DNA of 64,000 bases. Source: Burkholderiales bacterium. Lineage in GTDB: Bacteria > Pseudomonadota > Gammaproteobacteria > Burkholderiales > Burkholderiaceae_F. The notes beneath the pieces were generated by a model. That model saw only the letters and a program-made list of their open reading frames with translations, ran no database searches and was not told the origin of the DNA. Below are positions 19,519 through 27,788 of the stretch, piece after piece. The stretch's first letter is position 1; each line of letters starts with the position of its first letter. The stretch is from contig JADCGS010000037.1 in the NCBI GenBank assembly GCA_020248865.1, positions 1 through 64,000 of the forward strand, read 5' to 3'. The position numbers were made by a program, and so were the translations under genes.

Positions 19519-21246
19519 TCAATCGCTGGCCGCGGATGCGCCCTGGCTCGACGCGCCGGGCATGGCGGCCAGCGCTGCGGCGGCGGCCGGATACAGGCGC
19601 TGCAGCGTGGCCGCCAGCGCCTGGCCGAGCGCCTGCGCCAGCGCCGCTTCGAGGGGATCGGCCTCGCCGCCCGCGGCGGCGGGTGCGCCGTCCGCTTCCT
19701 GCGCCTGCCGCCACAACGGCGCCCAGGCGTCCTGCCGCGCGGCCAGGACCTGCTCCACTTCGTCCTGCCAGAAGGCCGGCGACTCGCCCTCGGTCCAGCG
19801 GCCGCGGCCGCGGCCGAAGTGAGCTACCGACAGGTAGCGCAACACGCTGGCGCGTACCAGCCCGTCGAGAAAGTCGGCCGACCAGCGCACCTCGGGGGCG
19901 CCGCGCAGCGCGTTCAGGCCGCGCGCCGCACCGGCCGCGGCCAGCCCGCCCACCACGCCGCCGACCAGCATGCCCGCGCCGAAGCTCAGCCCGCCGGCCG
20001 CCAGATCGGCCTTCAGGCCGGTCAGCGCGCCCGTCAGCGCACTGCCGAGCAGGGCGGTGCGCGTCTCGTCGATTCTTTCCTGCAGCCGGTAGTTCTGCTG
20101 CAGCCGCTCGAGCACGGTCTGGGCGGCGCTGCCGTCCAGACCGTGCAGGCCGATCAGCGTGTCGGTCACCGCGCGGGTGCGCTCGTCCAGGCGTTGCGCC
20201 AGTTCGGCCATGGCCTGCGCGCGGGCAGCCTCGGCGGCGTCGCGGTCCACGCCCATCGCGCGCAGCAGCTTCTGCACGGCGCTGCTGCCGGCATCGGGCA
20301 GCGGCGCGCGGTCGCGCGCGCTGGCGGCCAAGTGCCGCGCCAGCGCCTGCACGCTGGCGGCCAGGCGTGCCTGCTCGCGCGCCGCCCAGGCGCCGCGCAG
20401 TCGCTCCAGCGCGGCCCGCCGTGGCCCGGCCAGCACCCGGCCGACCGCGTCGAACAGCGTCCACTCCTGCACCCAGCAGCGCGCAAAGGCGTCGAGCGCC
20501 AGCACGTCGGCGATATCGGCGTACTGCGCCAGATGTGCGCGCCAGCGTGCGGCCTCGGCCGCTTCTTCGGCTGCCGGGCGCGGCGGCCCGGTCTGGTTGA
20601 GCAGCACGATGATCGGCCGGCCGACCCAGCGCAGCACCTGCATCTCGGGCGCGGTGTAGCCGGCATCCTGCGGATTCTCGGCCGCGTTGACGAGATAAAG
20701 CACCACGTCGGCCGACTCGCGCGCCGCGCGCACCGCCTGCTGGCTGCACCAGAAAGGCCGGTCGCGGTAGCGGTCCCAGACCTCGCGCAGCAGCCAGCCG
20801 ATCGGGTTGTCGGCTGTGCGCAGCCGCTTGAGCAGGCGCGCCGAGTCGCCGAAGCCGGGCGTGTCCCACAGCCGCAGCGCGTCGTCGGCCGGGGTGGTCA
20901 GCAGCACGTGCGGCTCGGCCAGGTCGGTCACGTGCGGTGCATCGCGCACCTCGCCGACGTCCGCGCCCAGCAGCGTGCGCGCGAGCGAGGTCTTGCCGAC
21001 GTTGGTGTGCGACACCAGCGCGAGGTCGATGCGCGCGGCCGCCGCGCCGCCGGTCTTCGGGTTCACTGGACTACCCTCTCGCTGCGCGCTCGGGGATTCG
21101 CCCTTGGGGCGGCCCGGCGGGCTCATCTGGCTACCCTCCCGCTGCGCGCTCGGGGATTCGCCCTTGGGACGGCCCGGCGGGCTCATCTGGCTACCCTCCC
21201 GCTGCGCGCTCGGGGATTCGCCCTTGGGACGGCCCGGCGGGCTCAT
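19519..21246 (-). CDS. DUF3482 GTP-binding protein
   Basis: Small-GTPase-like protein. The G domain shows the P loop SHTNVGKTSLARTLLG, G3 LWDTPGF and a G4-like LLNQTG (NKxD replaced by NQTG). The C-terminal half has Gly/Ala-rich hydrophobic helices (AAGGLSFGAGMLVGGVVGG) suggesting membrane association. The start is uncertain. GTG at 21066 precedes the natural N terminus (VNPKTGG) and gives 515 residues; ATG at 21246 adds three in-frame 20-residue repeat units (575 residues). The latter is given because that ATG overlaps the DUF2868 stop (ATGA). Partner of DUF2868. Confidence 0.85.
   Translation of the reverse strand: MSPPGRPKGESPSAQREGSQMSPPGRPKGESPSAQREGSQMSPPGRPKGESPSAQREGSPVNPKTGGAAAARIDLALVSHTNVGKTSLARTLLGADVGEVRDAPHVTDLAEPHVLLTTPADDALRLWDTPGFGDSARLLKRLRTADNPIGWLLREVWDRYRDRPFWCSQQAVRAARESADVVLYLVNAAENPQDAGYTAPEMQVLRWVGRPIIVLLNQTGPPRPAAEEAAEAARWRAHLAQYADIADVLALDAFARCWVQEWTLFDAVGRVLAGPRRAALERLRGAWAAREQARLAASVQALARHLAASARDRAPLPDAGSSAVQKLLRAMGVDRDAAEAARAQAMAELAQRLDERTRAVTDTLIGLHGLDGSAAQTVLERLQQNYRLQERIDETRTALLGSALTGALTGLKADLAAGGLSFGAGMLVGGVVGGLAAAGAARGLNALRGAPEVRWSADFLDGLVRASVLRYLSVAHFGRGRGRWTEGESPAFWQDEVEQVLAARQDAWAPLWRQAQEADGAPAAAGGEADPLEAALAQALGQALAATLQRLYPAAAAALAAMPGASSQGASAASD
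21067..21246 (-). repeat. 60-bp start-codon repeat array, 3 units, before the DUF3482 GTPase
   Basis: Exactly three 60-bp units, almost identical, from the ATG at 21244-21246 to the base before the GTG at 21064-21066. Each encodes MSPPGRPKGESPSAQREG plus two residues (SQ, SQ, SP). All are in frame with the GTPase. The first ATG overlaps the TGA of the upstream DUF2868 gene as ATGA, the usual arrangement of coupled genes. The array thus appears to have been inserted at, or grown from, the start codon of the downstream gene. Confidence 0.95.
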
Positions 21247-22688
21247 GACATCGCTGGCGCAAGCGTCGCCGCCGCCGCATCGAGCGCTGCGGGTTCGGCC
21301 TGTTCGAGGTCGACCACCGCCAGTGCCGCGCCGTGCGCCTGCGCGAAGGCGAGCCAGGCGCTGCGCCGTTCCTCCAACCGCGCTGCGCCCGCCGCGCCAA
21401 GGCGCCGGCGGTAGGGCGCCGCATCGACCACCCACAGCGAGGCGCGGCCGCCATCGGCGCGCAGGCGCGCGAGCAGCGCGCCGTGGTTCTCGTGCTCCGG
21501 CGTGGTGGCGAGGCTGGTCAGCACGCAGGTCAGCGCCGCGGCCGTGGCGGCCAGGGGCGCGTCGTCCTCGTTGCCGAAGGCGAGCGGCGGCCGCCACTCC
21601 AGTTGCACGTCCCCGCCAGCCAGCCGCTGCGCCAGTGTCCGCAGGCCGGCGATCGAGGATTCTTCCGGCGTGTAGCTGTAGGGCTGCACCCGCAGCACGA
21701 GCGGCTGCGCCGCCACGCCGGCAAGCAGACGCCGAAAGTAGGGCTCGCTCAGGTCGAGCGGGAAGTCGCCCGCCAGGCGACGCGCGCGCCACGCGGCCCT
21801 GGCCGCCAGCAGCAGCCGCGGCACGATCACCAGCAGTGCCAGAGTGGCGGCGTAGAGGTGGATCCAGCGCGCCGCCGCGCCGCCCGCTGCGCCGCTACGG
21901 AAACGCAGCGCCTGGACCTCCTCGAGCGTGGGCAGCGCAAGTCCCGTGACGGCGGCCGCGGGCGCCAGCAGCGTGGCGAGCAGGGCCTGCACCGTGCCGG
22001 CTTCGAGGAAGGTGCTCTCCCAGCCGACGCGGTACTCGAACACCAGACCGCGCACGTACAGCGCGAACACCGCGCCGAGCGCGAACAGGGCTGCGGCCAG
22101 GTGCAGGCTGCCGGCCAGGCGTGCGCCGTTCAGCGGCGCGCTGCGCGCGCTCCAATCGGTCGCAAAGCCGGTCAGCAGCGCTGCGCCGTGGCCGCGGCCG
22201 GCCACCCGCACCGCGCGCCAGCCCAGCCAGTCGCCCAGACCGGCGACCAGGCGCGCCGCTGGCGTGCGGCCAATGCCGAGCGCATGGCCGGCGAGCAGTC
22301 CGTACACCACGAGGTTCCAGGCAACGATGGCCAGCAGCGGCAAGGCCAGCAGGTTGACGCGGCTGCGGTCGGCAGCCTGCTCGCTGAGAGCGCCGACGAC
22401 GAAGGCCAGCAGCGGCAGCGCGACGGCCAGCGCCTGGGGCCAGCGCAGCGCCTGCAGGGCGCGCGCCAGTCGCTCCTGCACGGCGGCGGTCCGCTCGACC
22501 AGCAGCCGCGCGCGCTGCGCCAGGAAGTCGCCGGGCGCCAGCGGCGCCTTGCGCTGGTCGGCCTGCCAGCGCGCCAGTTCCAGCGCCGCGCGGCCGGCAT
22601 AGTGCCGGTCGGCTGCGTTGATGGGCGAGGGCTCGGCGCCTTCGAGCGCGCGCACGAGCAGCACCTGGCGGGCCTCGTCTTCGGTCAT
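21243..22688 (-). CDS. DUF2868 membrane protein
   Basis: A 481-residue protein of the DUF2868 family. It begins with a helical cytosolic region containing AADRHYAGRAALELARWQ. Transmembrane segments follow around residues 105-125, 130-155 (LLALPLLAIVAWNLVVYGLL), 230-250 and 315-335, then a soluble C-terminal domain (SLWVVDAAPYRRRLG). It regularly stands next to DUF3482 GTPases in proteobacteria, so the two probably form a membrane-bound GTPase system of unknown role. The upstream edge has a hairpin against the start codon. Confidence 0.85.
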   Translation of the reverse strand: MTEDEARQVLLVRALEGAEPSPINAADRHYAGRAALELARWQADQRKAPLAPGDFLAQRARLLVERTAAVQERLARALQALRWPQALAVALPLLAFVVGALSEQAADRSRVNLLALPLLAIVAWNLVVYGLLAGHALGIGRTPAARLVAGLGDWLGWRAVRVAGRGHGAALLTGFATDWSARSAPLNGARLAGSLHLAAALFALGAVFALYVRGLVFEYRVGWESTFLEAGTVQALLATLLAPAAAVTGLALPTLEEVQALRFRSGAAGGAAARWIHLYAATLALLVIVPRLLLAARAAWRARRLAGDFPLDLSEPYFRRLLAGVAAQPLVLRVQPYSYTPEESSIAGLRTLAQRLAGGDVQLEWRPPLAFGNEDDAPLAATAAALTCVLTSLATTPEHENHGALLARLRADGGRASLWVVDAAPYRRRLGAAGAARLEERRSAWLAFAQAHGAALAVVDLEQAEPAALDAAAATLAPAMS

Positions 22689-22690
22689 GG

Positions 22691-22712
22691 CGCCGCCATT
22701 ATCGCGGCGGCG
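22691..22712 (-). promoter_or_regulatory. Hairpin directly before the DUF2868 start codon
   Basis: CGCCGCC / GGCGGCG form a 7-bp perfect stem with an 8-base loop. It ends two bases before the ATG (22688) on the minus strand. There is no T-run, so it is not an intrinsic terminator. It could occlude the ribosome site or end a processed upstream transcript; this is inference only. Confidence 0.3.
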
Positions 22713-22794
22713 GCACCGGGCGCACGGCAGACCGGGCAAGCCGGTCGGCGGCGGCACCGGCCCCGCTGCCGCAGGCTGCGCGGTCCGGTGCGGT

Positions 22795-25011
22795 TCAGCG
22801 GGCGTCGGCCGCGTTCGCGGCGCGTCGGTCCCGCAGCAGCGCCGGCACGCGGCCGAGGACGGCACCGAAGCTGCCGGCTCCGCGCTGCCAGCCCTGAAAG
22901 GCGGTGAGAAAGTCCCACTGGCCGCGGGTCACGGTGGCGCGCTTCCAGGCGCCGGCGGCGTACTTGTTGGCCTCGGCCAAGGTCGGGTAGGTGTGGATGG
23001 TGCCGAGGATCCGGTTCAGGCCAATGCCGTGCTTCATCGCCAGCACGTACTCGACCAGCAGGTCGCCGGCGTGCTCGCCGACGATGGTCGCGCCGAGGAT
23101 GCGGTCGGTGCCCGGCCGGGTCAGCACCTTGACGAAGCCGTGCGCCACGCCGTCGGCGATCGCGCGGTCCAGGTCGTCGATGCCGTACACGGTCACCGTG
23201 TGCGCGATGCCCTGGTCCCGGGCTTCCTGCTCGTTCAGTCCCACGCGCGCCACTTCCGGTTCGGTGAAGGTGGCCCAGGGGATCACGCGGTAGTCGGCCT
23301 TGAAGCGGCGCAAGCTGCCGAACAGCGCATTGACCGCCGCGTACCAGGCCTGATGCGCGGCGGTGTGGGTGAACTGGAAGGGGCCGGCGACGTCGCCGGC
23401 GGCGAAGATGTTGGGGTAGAGGGTCTGCAGGTAGTCGTCGGTCTCGACGGTGCGCTGGCGGGTGATGCCGATGCCCAGCTCCTCCAGCCCGTAGCCGGCG
23501 GTGTTGGCAACGCGGCCCACGGCCACCAGCACCGCGTCGAACGGGATGCGGACCGCGCCGCCCTCGTGCTCGGCGATCAGCACTTTCTCGCCACCCTCCA
23601 CCACGAATTGCCGCGCTGTGTGGCCGGTCAGCACGGTGATGCCTTCCTTGTGGAACCGGGCGGCGACGAGTGCGCTGACCTCCGGGTCCTCGCGGCTCAT
23701 GAGCCGCGGCAGCATTTCCACCTGCGTGACCTGCGCGCCCAGACGGGCGAAGGCCTGCGCGAGCTCGCAGCCGATCGGCCCGCCGCCCAGCACGACCAGC
23801 CGCCGCGGCAGCGCGCGCAAGTCCCACACCGTGTTGCTGGTCAGGTAGCCGATCTCCTGCAGCCCCGGGATCGGCGGCACGAAGGGGCGGGCGCCGGCGG
23901 CGATCACGATGTTCTTGGTGGTCAGCGTGCGTACACCGGCGGCGGTCTGCACCTCGACCGTCCAGGGCGAGCTGATCCGTGCGCTGCCCTGCACGCACTC
24001 CACGCCCAGCGCGGTGTAGCGCTCGACCGAATCGTGCGGCTCGATGGCGCGCACCACGCGCTGCACGCGCTCCATCACCTGCGCGAAGTCGAACGACGCG
24101 CTGGCCTGCGCAATGCCCAGCTCGCCGCTGCGGGCGATCTGCGACAGGAACTTGGCCGAGCGGATCAGCGCCTTGCTCGGCACGCAGCCGGTGTTCAGGC
24201 AGTCGCCGCCCATCCGGTGCCGCTCGACGAGCGCGACCCGGGCCTTGGTGGCCGCCGCGATGTAGGCCGACACCAGGCCGGCGCTGCCGGCGCCGATCAC
24301 CACCAGGTTGTAGTCGAAGGCCCGCGGTTTCAGGTGCGACCAGCGCGCGTAGACCTGGCGCGCCTTGAGTACGGCCAGCGCCTTGCGGGCCGCCAGCGGG
24401 AACAATCCCAGCAGCGCGAAGGCGGCGAGCAGGCCGGCCGAGACGCGGAACTCGCCCAGCTGGGTGCCGGCGTACACGTACACCGCGGTGCCGGCCAGCA
24501 TGCCGACCTGGCTGACCCAGTAGAAGGTCCAGGTACGGATCGGTGTCAGGCCCATGAGCAGGTTGACCACGAAGAACGGAAACAGCGGTACCAGCCGCAG
24601 CGCAAACAGATAGATCGCGCCGTCCTTGCGCACGCCGTCGTCGAGCGCGCGCAGTTTCTCGCCGAACCGGCGCTGCACCCAGTCGCGCAGCAGGAAGCGC
24701 GCGGCCAGGAAGGCCAGCGTGGCGCCGATCGTGGAGGCGAAAGACACCAGCAGCAGCCCAGTCCAGAAGCCGAAGATCGCGCCGCCGATCAGCGTCATCA
24801 CGGCCGCGCCCGGCAGCGACAGCGCAGCCACCGCCACGTAGGCGACCAGGTACAGGCCCGCCACAGTCAGCGGGCGGGCGGCGTGGAGCGCATCGATCTG
24901 CGCACGGCTCGCCTTGAATGCTTCGAGGCTGAGGTACTGCCTCAGGTCGAGCAGAAAGAACACCGCGATCGCGGCAACCAGGACGGCGACCAGCGCCAGA
25001 CGCTTGCTCAT
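22795..25011 (-). CDS. VTT (TVP38/TMEM64) membrane domain fused to mercuric reductase-like FAD oxidoreductase
   Basis: A 738-residue fusion. Residues 1-220 are a membrane domain of the VTT/SNARE-associated type (segments around 8-22, 50-95, 140-165 and 195-215, with VALSLPGAAVMTLIGGAIFG). Residues about 230-730 form a pyridine nucleotide-disulfide oxidoreductase: FAD motif VVIGAGSAGLVSAY, redox pair CLNTGC, NAD motif LVVLGGGPIGCELA and the C-terminal dimerisation domain (ATIVGEHAGDLLVEYVLA). It resembles mercuric reductase but lacks the HMA domain and the C-terminal vicinal cysteines. A role in thiol or metalloid chemistry at the membrane is inferred. Preceded by a six-unit repeat array. Confidence 0.88.
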   Translation of the reverse strand: MSKRLALVAVLVAAIAVFFLLDLRQYLSLEAFKASRAQIDALHAARPLTVAGLYLVAYVAVAALSLPGAAVMTLIGGAIFGFWTGLLLVSFASTIGATLAFLAARFLLRDWVQRRFGEKLRALDDGVRKDGAIYLFALRLVPLFPFFVVNLLMGLTPIRTWTFYWVSQVGMLAGTAVYVYAGTQLGEFRVSAGLLAAFALLGLFPLAARKALAVLKARQVYARWSHLKPRAFDYNLVVIGAGSAGLVSAYIAAATKARVALVERHRMGGDCLNTGCVPSKALIRSAKFLSQIARSGELGIAQASASFDFAQVMERVQRVVRAIEPHDSVERYTALGVECVQGSARISSPWTVEVQTAAGVRTLTTKNIVIAAGARPFVPPIPGLQEIGYLTSNTVWDLRALPRRLVVLGGGPIGCELAQAFARLGAQVTQVEMLPRLMSREDPEVSALVAARFHKEGITVLTGHTARQFVVEGGEKVLIAEHEGGAVRIPFDAVLVAVGRVANTAGYGLEELGIGITRQRTVETDDYLQTLYPNIFAAGDVAGPFQFTHTAAHQAWYAAVNALFGSLRRFKADYRVIPWATFTEPEVARVGLNEQEARDQGIAHTVTVYGIDDLDRAIADGVAHGFVKVLTRPGTDRILGATIVGEHAGDLLVEYVLAMKHGIGLNRILGTIHTYPTLAEANKYAAGAWKRATVTRGQWDFLTAFQGWQRGAGSFGAVLGRVPALLRDRRAANAADAR

Positions 25012-25368
25012 GGGACTACCTTTGCTGTGCGCTCAGGGACATGGTGCTGGGGTGGCCCGGCGCGAAGGAGGGACGACCTCGCGCTGTGCGCTCGGGGATT
25101 GGCCCTCGGCGTGGCCCGGCGGGAACGTGGGACGACCCTCGCGCCCTGCTCTCGGGGATTTGCCCTTGGGGCGGCCCGGCGGGAACGTGGGACGACCCTC
25201 GCGCTGTGCGCTCGGGTATTCGCCCTTGGGGCGGCCCGGCGGGAATGTGGGACGACCCTCGCGCTGTGCGCTCGGGTATTCGCCCTTGGGGCGGCCCGGC
25301 GGGAATGTGGGACGACCCTCGCGCTGTGCGCTCGGGTATTCGCCCTTGGGGCGGCCCGGCGGGCTCAT
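25012..25368 (-). repeat. 60-bp start-codon repeat array, 6 units, before the VTT-oxidoreductase
   Basis: About six units over 357 bp from the ATG at 25366-25368 to the ATG at 25009-25011. Unit 1 begins MSPPGRPKGEYPSAQREG; units 2 and 3 replace MS by TF; units 4 and 5 diverge further. A one-base deletion in unit 5 shifts the frame, so translation from the first ATG stops at 25033, 22 bp before the next start. The most gene-proximal unit is the most decayed and the distal ones are nearly identical, suggesting growth at the distal end. Confidence 0.93.
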
Positions 25369-25438
25369 GAATCGGTGCCGTTGCGGGGGCTGGGGCGGCG
25401 GGTCGGCGCGGACCATGGTCGCGGTCGTGGCGGCCCCC

Positions 25439-26449
25439 TCAAGGGAAGCAGGCCGAAGTGCTGCCGCCGGGCGCGCGGCCCAGCGCGGCATCGACCGAGA
25501 ACGGCGGCCCGTCGATCAGGCGCTGCCGATACGACACGGCCGCCGCGCTGCCGGCTGGCCACAGCGCGTCGAAGCGCGCCAGCCAGGCCGGCAGGTCGAA
25601 CTCCACTTGCAGCGCGTCGATCCACACCGCGCCAGTGTGCACGCCGTAGCGGCGCCGGCCTGCGAGGGCACGCGGCAGCGCGCGGGTTGCGATGCGCGTG
25701 ATCAGACCGTGCGCGCTGCCCGCAAAGCTCGCCATGCCGGCGGCGCCGTTGTTGACGACGAAGCCTTCGCCGTGCGCGGCGGGCACCCGCTTGAGCGCCG
25801 GCGCGCAGGTGTGCGAGCAGGCGTACACATCGACCGCACCCAGTTCGAAGGCGCTGCGCTGCGCCGCCTCCTGTGCCGGGTCATGCAGCGCGTCGTGCGC
25901 AAAGCGCCAGCCGGCCAGCGACCAGGCATCGCCGTGCACCACCGCCACGCGCGCGCCGCCGATCGCCAGCACCCGGTGCATCGGCAGGGCGGCCAGCGCG
26001 GCGCGGCTGCCGGCCGCCGCGGCCACCGCGCGCAGCCGCGCCAGGATCGCGTTGCTGCGTTCGACATCGGCGTCGGGCACCGAGTCCGGGTAGGCGCAGC
26101 CGCAGCCGGCGCCGTCGTCCTCGCCGGCGATCTCGGTTTCCACGTTGCCGCGCAGCGCCATGCGGCCGGCCGCGAGCACGCGCTTCTGCACCTCGGAAAA
26201 CAGGGCCGGCGCGGCGTCGAACCAGTGGAAGTCGCCGTTGAACACGAGCAGCGGCGGCGCGGCCTCGGCGGCGGCCATCGCCTCGATTGCGTCGAGCGCC
26301 AGGACATTGCCGTACAGGCCGCCGATCACGTAGGCGCAGTCGGCCGCCGCGTCGGCCGCGCGCGCAAACACGCGCGGCGAGTAGCCGTAGTGCGGCGGGC
26401 AGCTGCGGCCGGCGGTCAGCGCCTGCGCGGCGGCACCGCCGTCAGCCAA
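25439..26449 (-). CDS. Divergent metallophosphoesterase-like protein
   Basis: A 336-residue protein with the order of blocks seen in calcineurin-like phosphoesterases but altered at metal ligands: VIGGLYGNVLAL (usual D-x-H-GN), LVFNGDFHWFD (GD..D), LRGNVETEI (usual GNHE), VVHGDAW and YACSHTCAP (usual GHTH). Cysteines occur in CGCAYPDS and SHTC. It overlaps the end of arsS by 8 bp with a TTG start, so the two are coupled. Either an enzyme with unusual ligands or a binding protein acting with ArsS. The TTG start is a best guess since no ATG/GTG fits. Confidence 0.65.
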   Translation of the reverse strand: MADGGAAAQALTAGRSCPPHYGYSPRVFARAADAAADCAYVIGGLYGNVLALDAIEAMAAAEAAPPLLVFNGDFHWFDAAPALFSEVQKRVLAAGRMALRGNVETEIAGEDDGAGCGCAYPDSVPDADVERSNAILARLRAVAAAAGSRAALAALPMHRVLAIGGARVAVVHGDAWSLAGWRFAHDALHDPAQEAAQRSAFELGAVDVYACSHTCAPALKRVPAAHGEGFVVNNGAAGMASFAGSAHGLITRIATRALPRALAGRRRYGVHTGAVWIDALQVEFDLPAWLARFDALWPAGSAAAVSYRQRLIDGPPFSVDAALGRAPGGSTSACFP

Positions 26450-27419
26450 GCGCGCCCCCGCAACTGGAGCCCTGGCCGGCGGTGCAGCCGTAGCAGTGGT
26501 CGGCCACCAGGATCGGGTTGTCGGCCAGGTCCAGCTCGAGCCAATCGGTCAGATGCAGCCGGCCGTGGCCGCGGCCGTCCTCGCGCAGCGGCAGTCCCAG
26601 CATCTGGTTGAAGTCGCAGTCGTACAGGTAGCCCTGCCAGTCGACCGAGACCAGGCTGCGGCACATCACGTCGCGCGCGTTGTCGGCGTGGTGCGCGCCG
26701 CGCAGCAGCGCCATGTAGTCACGGAACTGGCCCTTGCTCACCAGCGTGGAGCCAAAGCGCGCGATCGGCATGTTGGCCAGCGCGTACAGCCGCGTGAAGC
26801 GGATGCCGAAGCGCTCGCCGAGGAACTGGCGGTAGTCGTCCTGCAGCTTGTCCTGCGGCGGCGGCAGCGTGGGTCCCTGCGGGTTGAACACCAGCGACAG
26901 CGGCAGCCGCTCGTGGCTGCCGTAGCCGAGCGCGTTGAGCGCCTGCAGCGCGCGGATGCTCTTGTCGAACACGCCCTTGCCGCGCTGACGATCGACGTTG
27001 TCCTCCAGGTAGCAGGGCAGCGAGGCGACGATCTCGACCTCGTGCTCGGCCAGGAACGGCGCCAGATCCTCCTGTCCCGGCTCGAACAGGATGGTCAGGT
27101 TGCAGCGGTCCATCACGTGTACGCCGCCGTGGCCGCCCAGGGAACGCGCCTGGCGCACCAGCCGGCGGAAGTGCGGGTTCAGCTCCGGCGCGCCACCGGT
27201 CAGGTCGAGCGTCCGGATGTCCTTGGCCGCCAGCACGTCGAGCACCGCGTCCACGGTGGCCTCGTCCATCTGCTCGGTGCGGCTGGGCCCGGCGTTTACA
27301 TGGCAGTGCACGCAGGTCTGGTTGCAGGTGTAGCCCAGATTGACCTGCAGGGTCTCGACGGCGCGGCGGCGCAGCGGCGGGAAGTCGGTGATCCTGAGCA
27401 GCGGCAGGGTGGCGTGCAA
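26442..27419 (-). CDS. arsS: ArsS-like radical SAM protein (arsenosugar biosynthesis)
   Basis: A 325-residue radical SAM enzyme with the cluster motif CNQTCVHC (Cys32, Cys36, Cys39) and LDLTGGAPELNPHFRRL. The C-terminal DUF3641 Cys-rich domain ends CYGCTAGQGSSCGG. This is the architecture of TIGR04167/ArsS, which with the methyltransferase ArsM makes the deoxyadenosyl-arsenic precursor of arsenosugars; arsM is not in this window. Many relatives are selenoproteins; here the terminal positions are Cys codons. The start is a TTG with a strong site AGGAGA six bases before it. Three 11-bp repeats lie just upstream. Confidence 0.88.
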   Translation of the reverse strand: MHATLPLLRITDFPPLRRRAVETLQVNLGYTCNQTCVHCHVNAGPSRTEQMDEATVDAVLDVLAAKDIRTLDLTGGAPELNPHFRRLVRQARSLGGHGGVHVMDRCNLTILFEPGQEDLAPFLAEHEVEIVASLPCYLEDNVDRQRGKGVFDKSIRALQALNALGYGSHERLPLSLVFNPQGPTLPPPQDKLQDDYRQFLGERFGIRFTRLYALANMPIARFGSTLVSKGQFRDYMALLRGAHHADNARDVMCRSLVSVDWQGYLYDCDFNQMLGLPLREDGRGHGRLHLTDWLELDLADNPILVADHCYGCTAGQGSSCGGALG

Positions 27420-27436
27420 GGCGGGTCTCCTGAAGC

Positions 27437-27473
27437 ACTGATCCGAGGTACTGATCCGAAACACTGATCCGAG
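27437..27473 (-). promoter_or_regulatory. Three 11-bp direct repeats upstream of arsS
   Basis: ACTGATCCGAG, ACTGATCCGAA and ACTGATCCGAG (plus-strand reading) start at 27437, 27450 and 27463, a strict 13-bp period. They lie between 6 and 42 bases upstream of the arsS ribosome binding site (27426-27431). Spacing near a helical turn and position in the leader suggest binding sites for a regulator, or an element that affects translation. No matching inverted repeat was seen. The element is not repeated elsewhere in the window as far as I can see. Confidence 0.5.
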
Positions 27474-27479
27474 TTCGCG

Positions 27480-27788
27480 GCGGATGTGCCGTCGGTTACA
27501 CCAACCGCCGGCGGCCCACGCGCGGGCATCGGCCGGGCTGCATCAGCCGGCGCGCGGGGTCACGACCCGTCCGGCTCCGGCCGCTGGGTGCGGCTCGGGC
27601 CCGTGCGGCGCGGGCCCGTGCGACGTGCGCGCGGGACCTTGTCCCGTGGGCGCCCGGGAACTCAGAGACCACGACAACACCACGGCGCGACCCGTTCTCG
27701 CGGCGGCGCGGCTCGCCGAAGCGCGCGTGGTCCGGGCCCGCTGCCCGGCGCGACCTCGGCCTGCTCGTGGCGACACATTCACACGCGC
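27480..27788. other. Intergenic region upstream of arsS
   Basis: About 310 GC-rich bases between the dehydrogenase end (27789) and the arsS leader. It contains short direct repeats of GGGCCCGTGCG (around 27598 and 27615). No gene or terminator with a T-run was recognised. Confidence 0.4.

Noticed and set aside
22691-22712. Intrinsic terminator after the VTT-oxidoreductase gene
   Set aside because: The stem is good but there is no T-run on either strand, and it ends two bases before the DUF2868 start codon.
25012-25368. CRISPR array
   Set aside because: Units are contiguous 60-bp repeats with no unique spacers, no leader and no cas genes nearby.
22618-25701. A plus-strand frame of about 1000 codons crossing the six-unit array
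   Set aside because: Antisense to the VTT-oxidoreductase gene; its repetitive part is just the 60-bp repeat read on the other strand.
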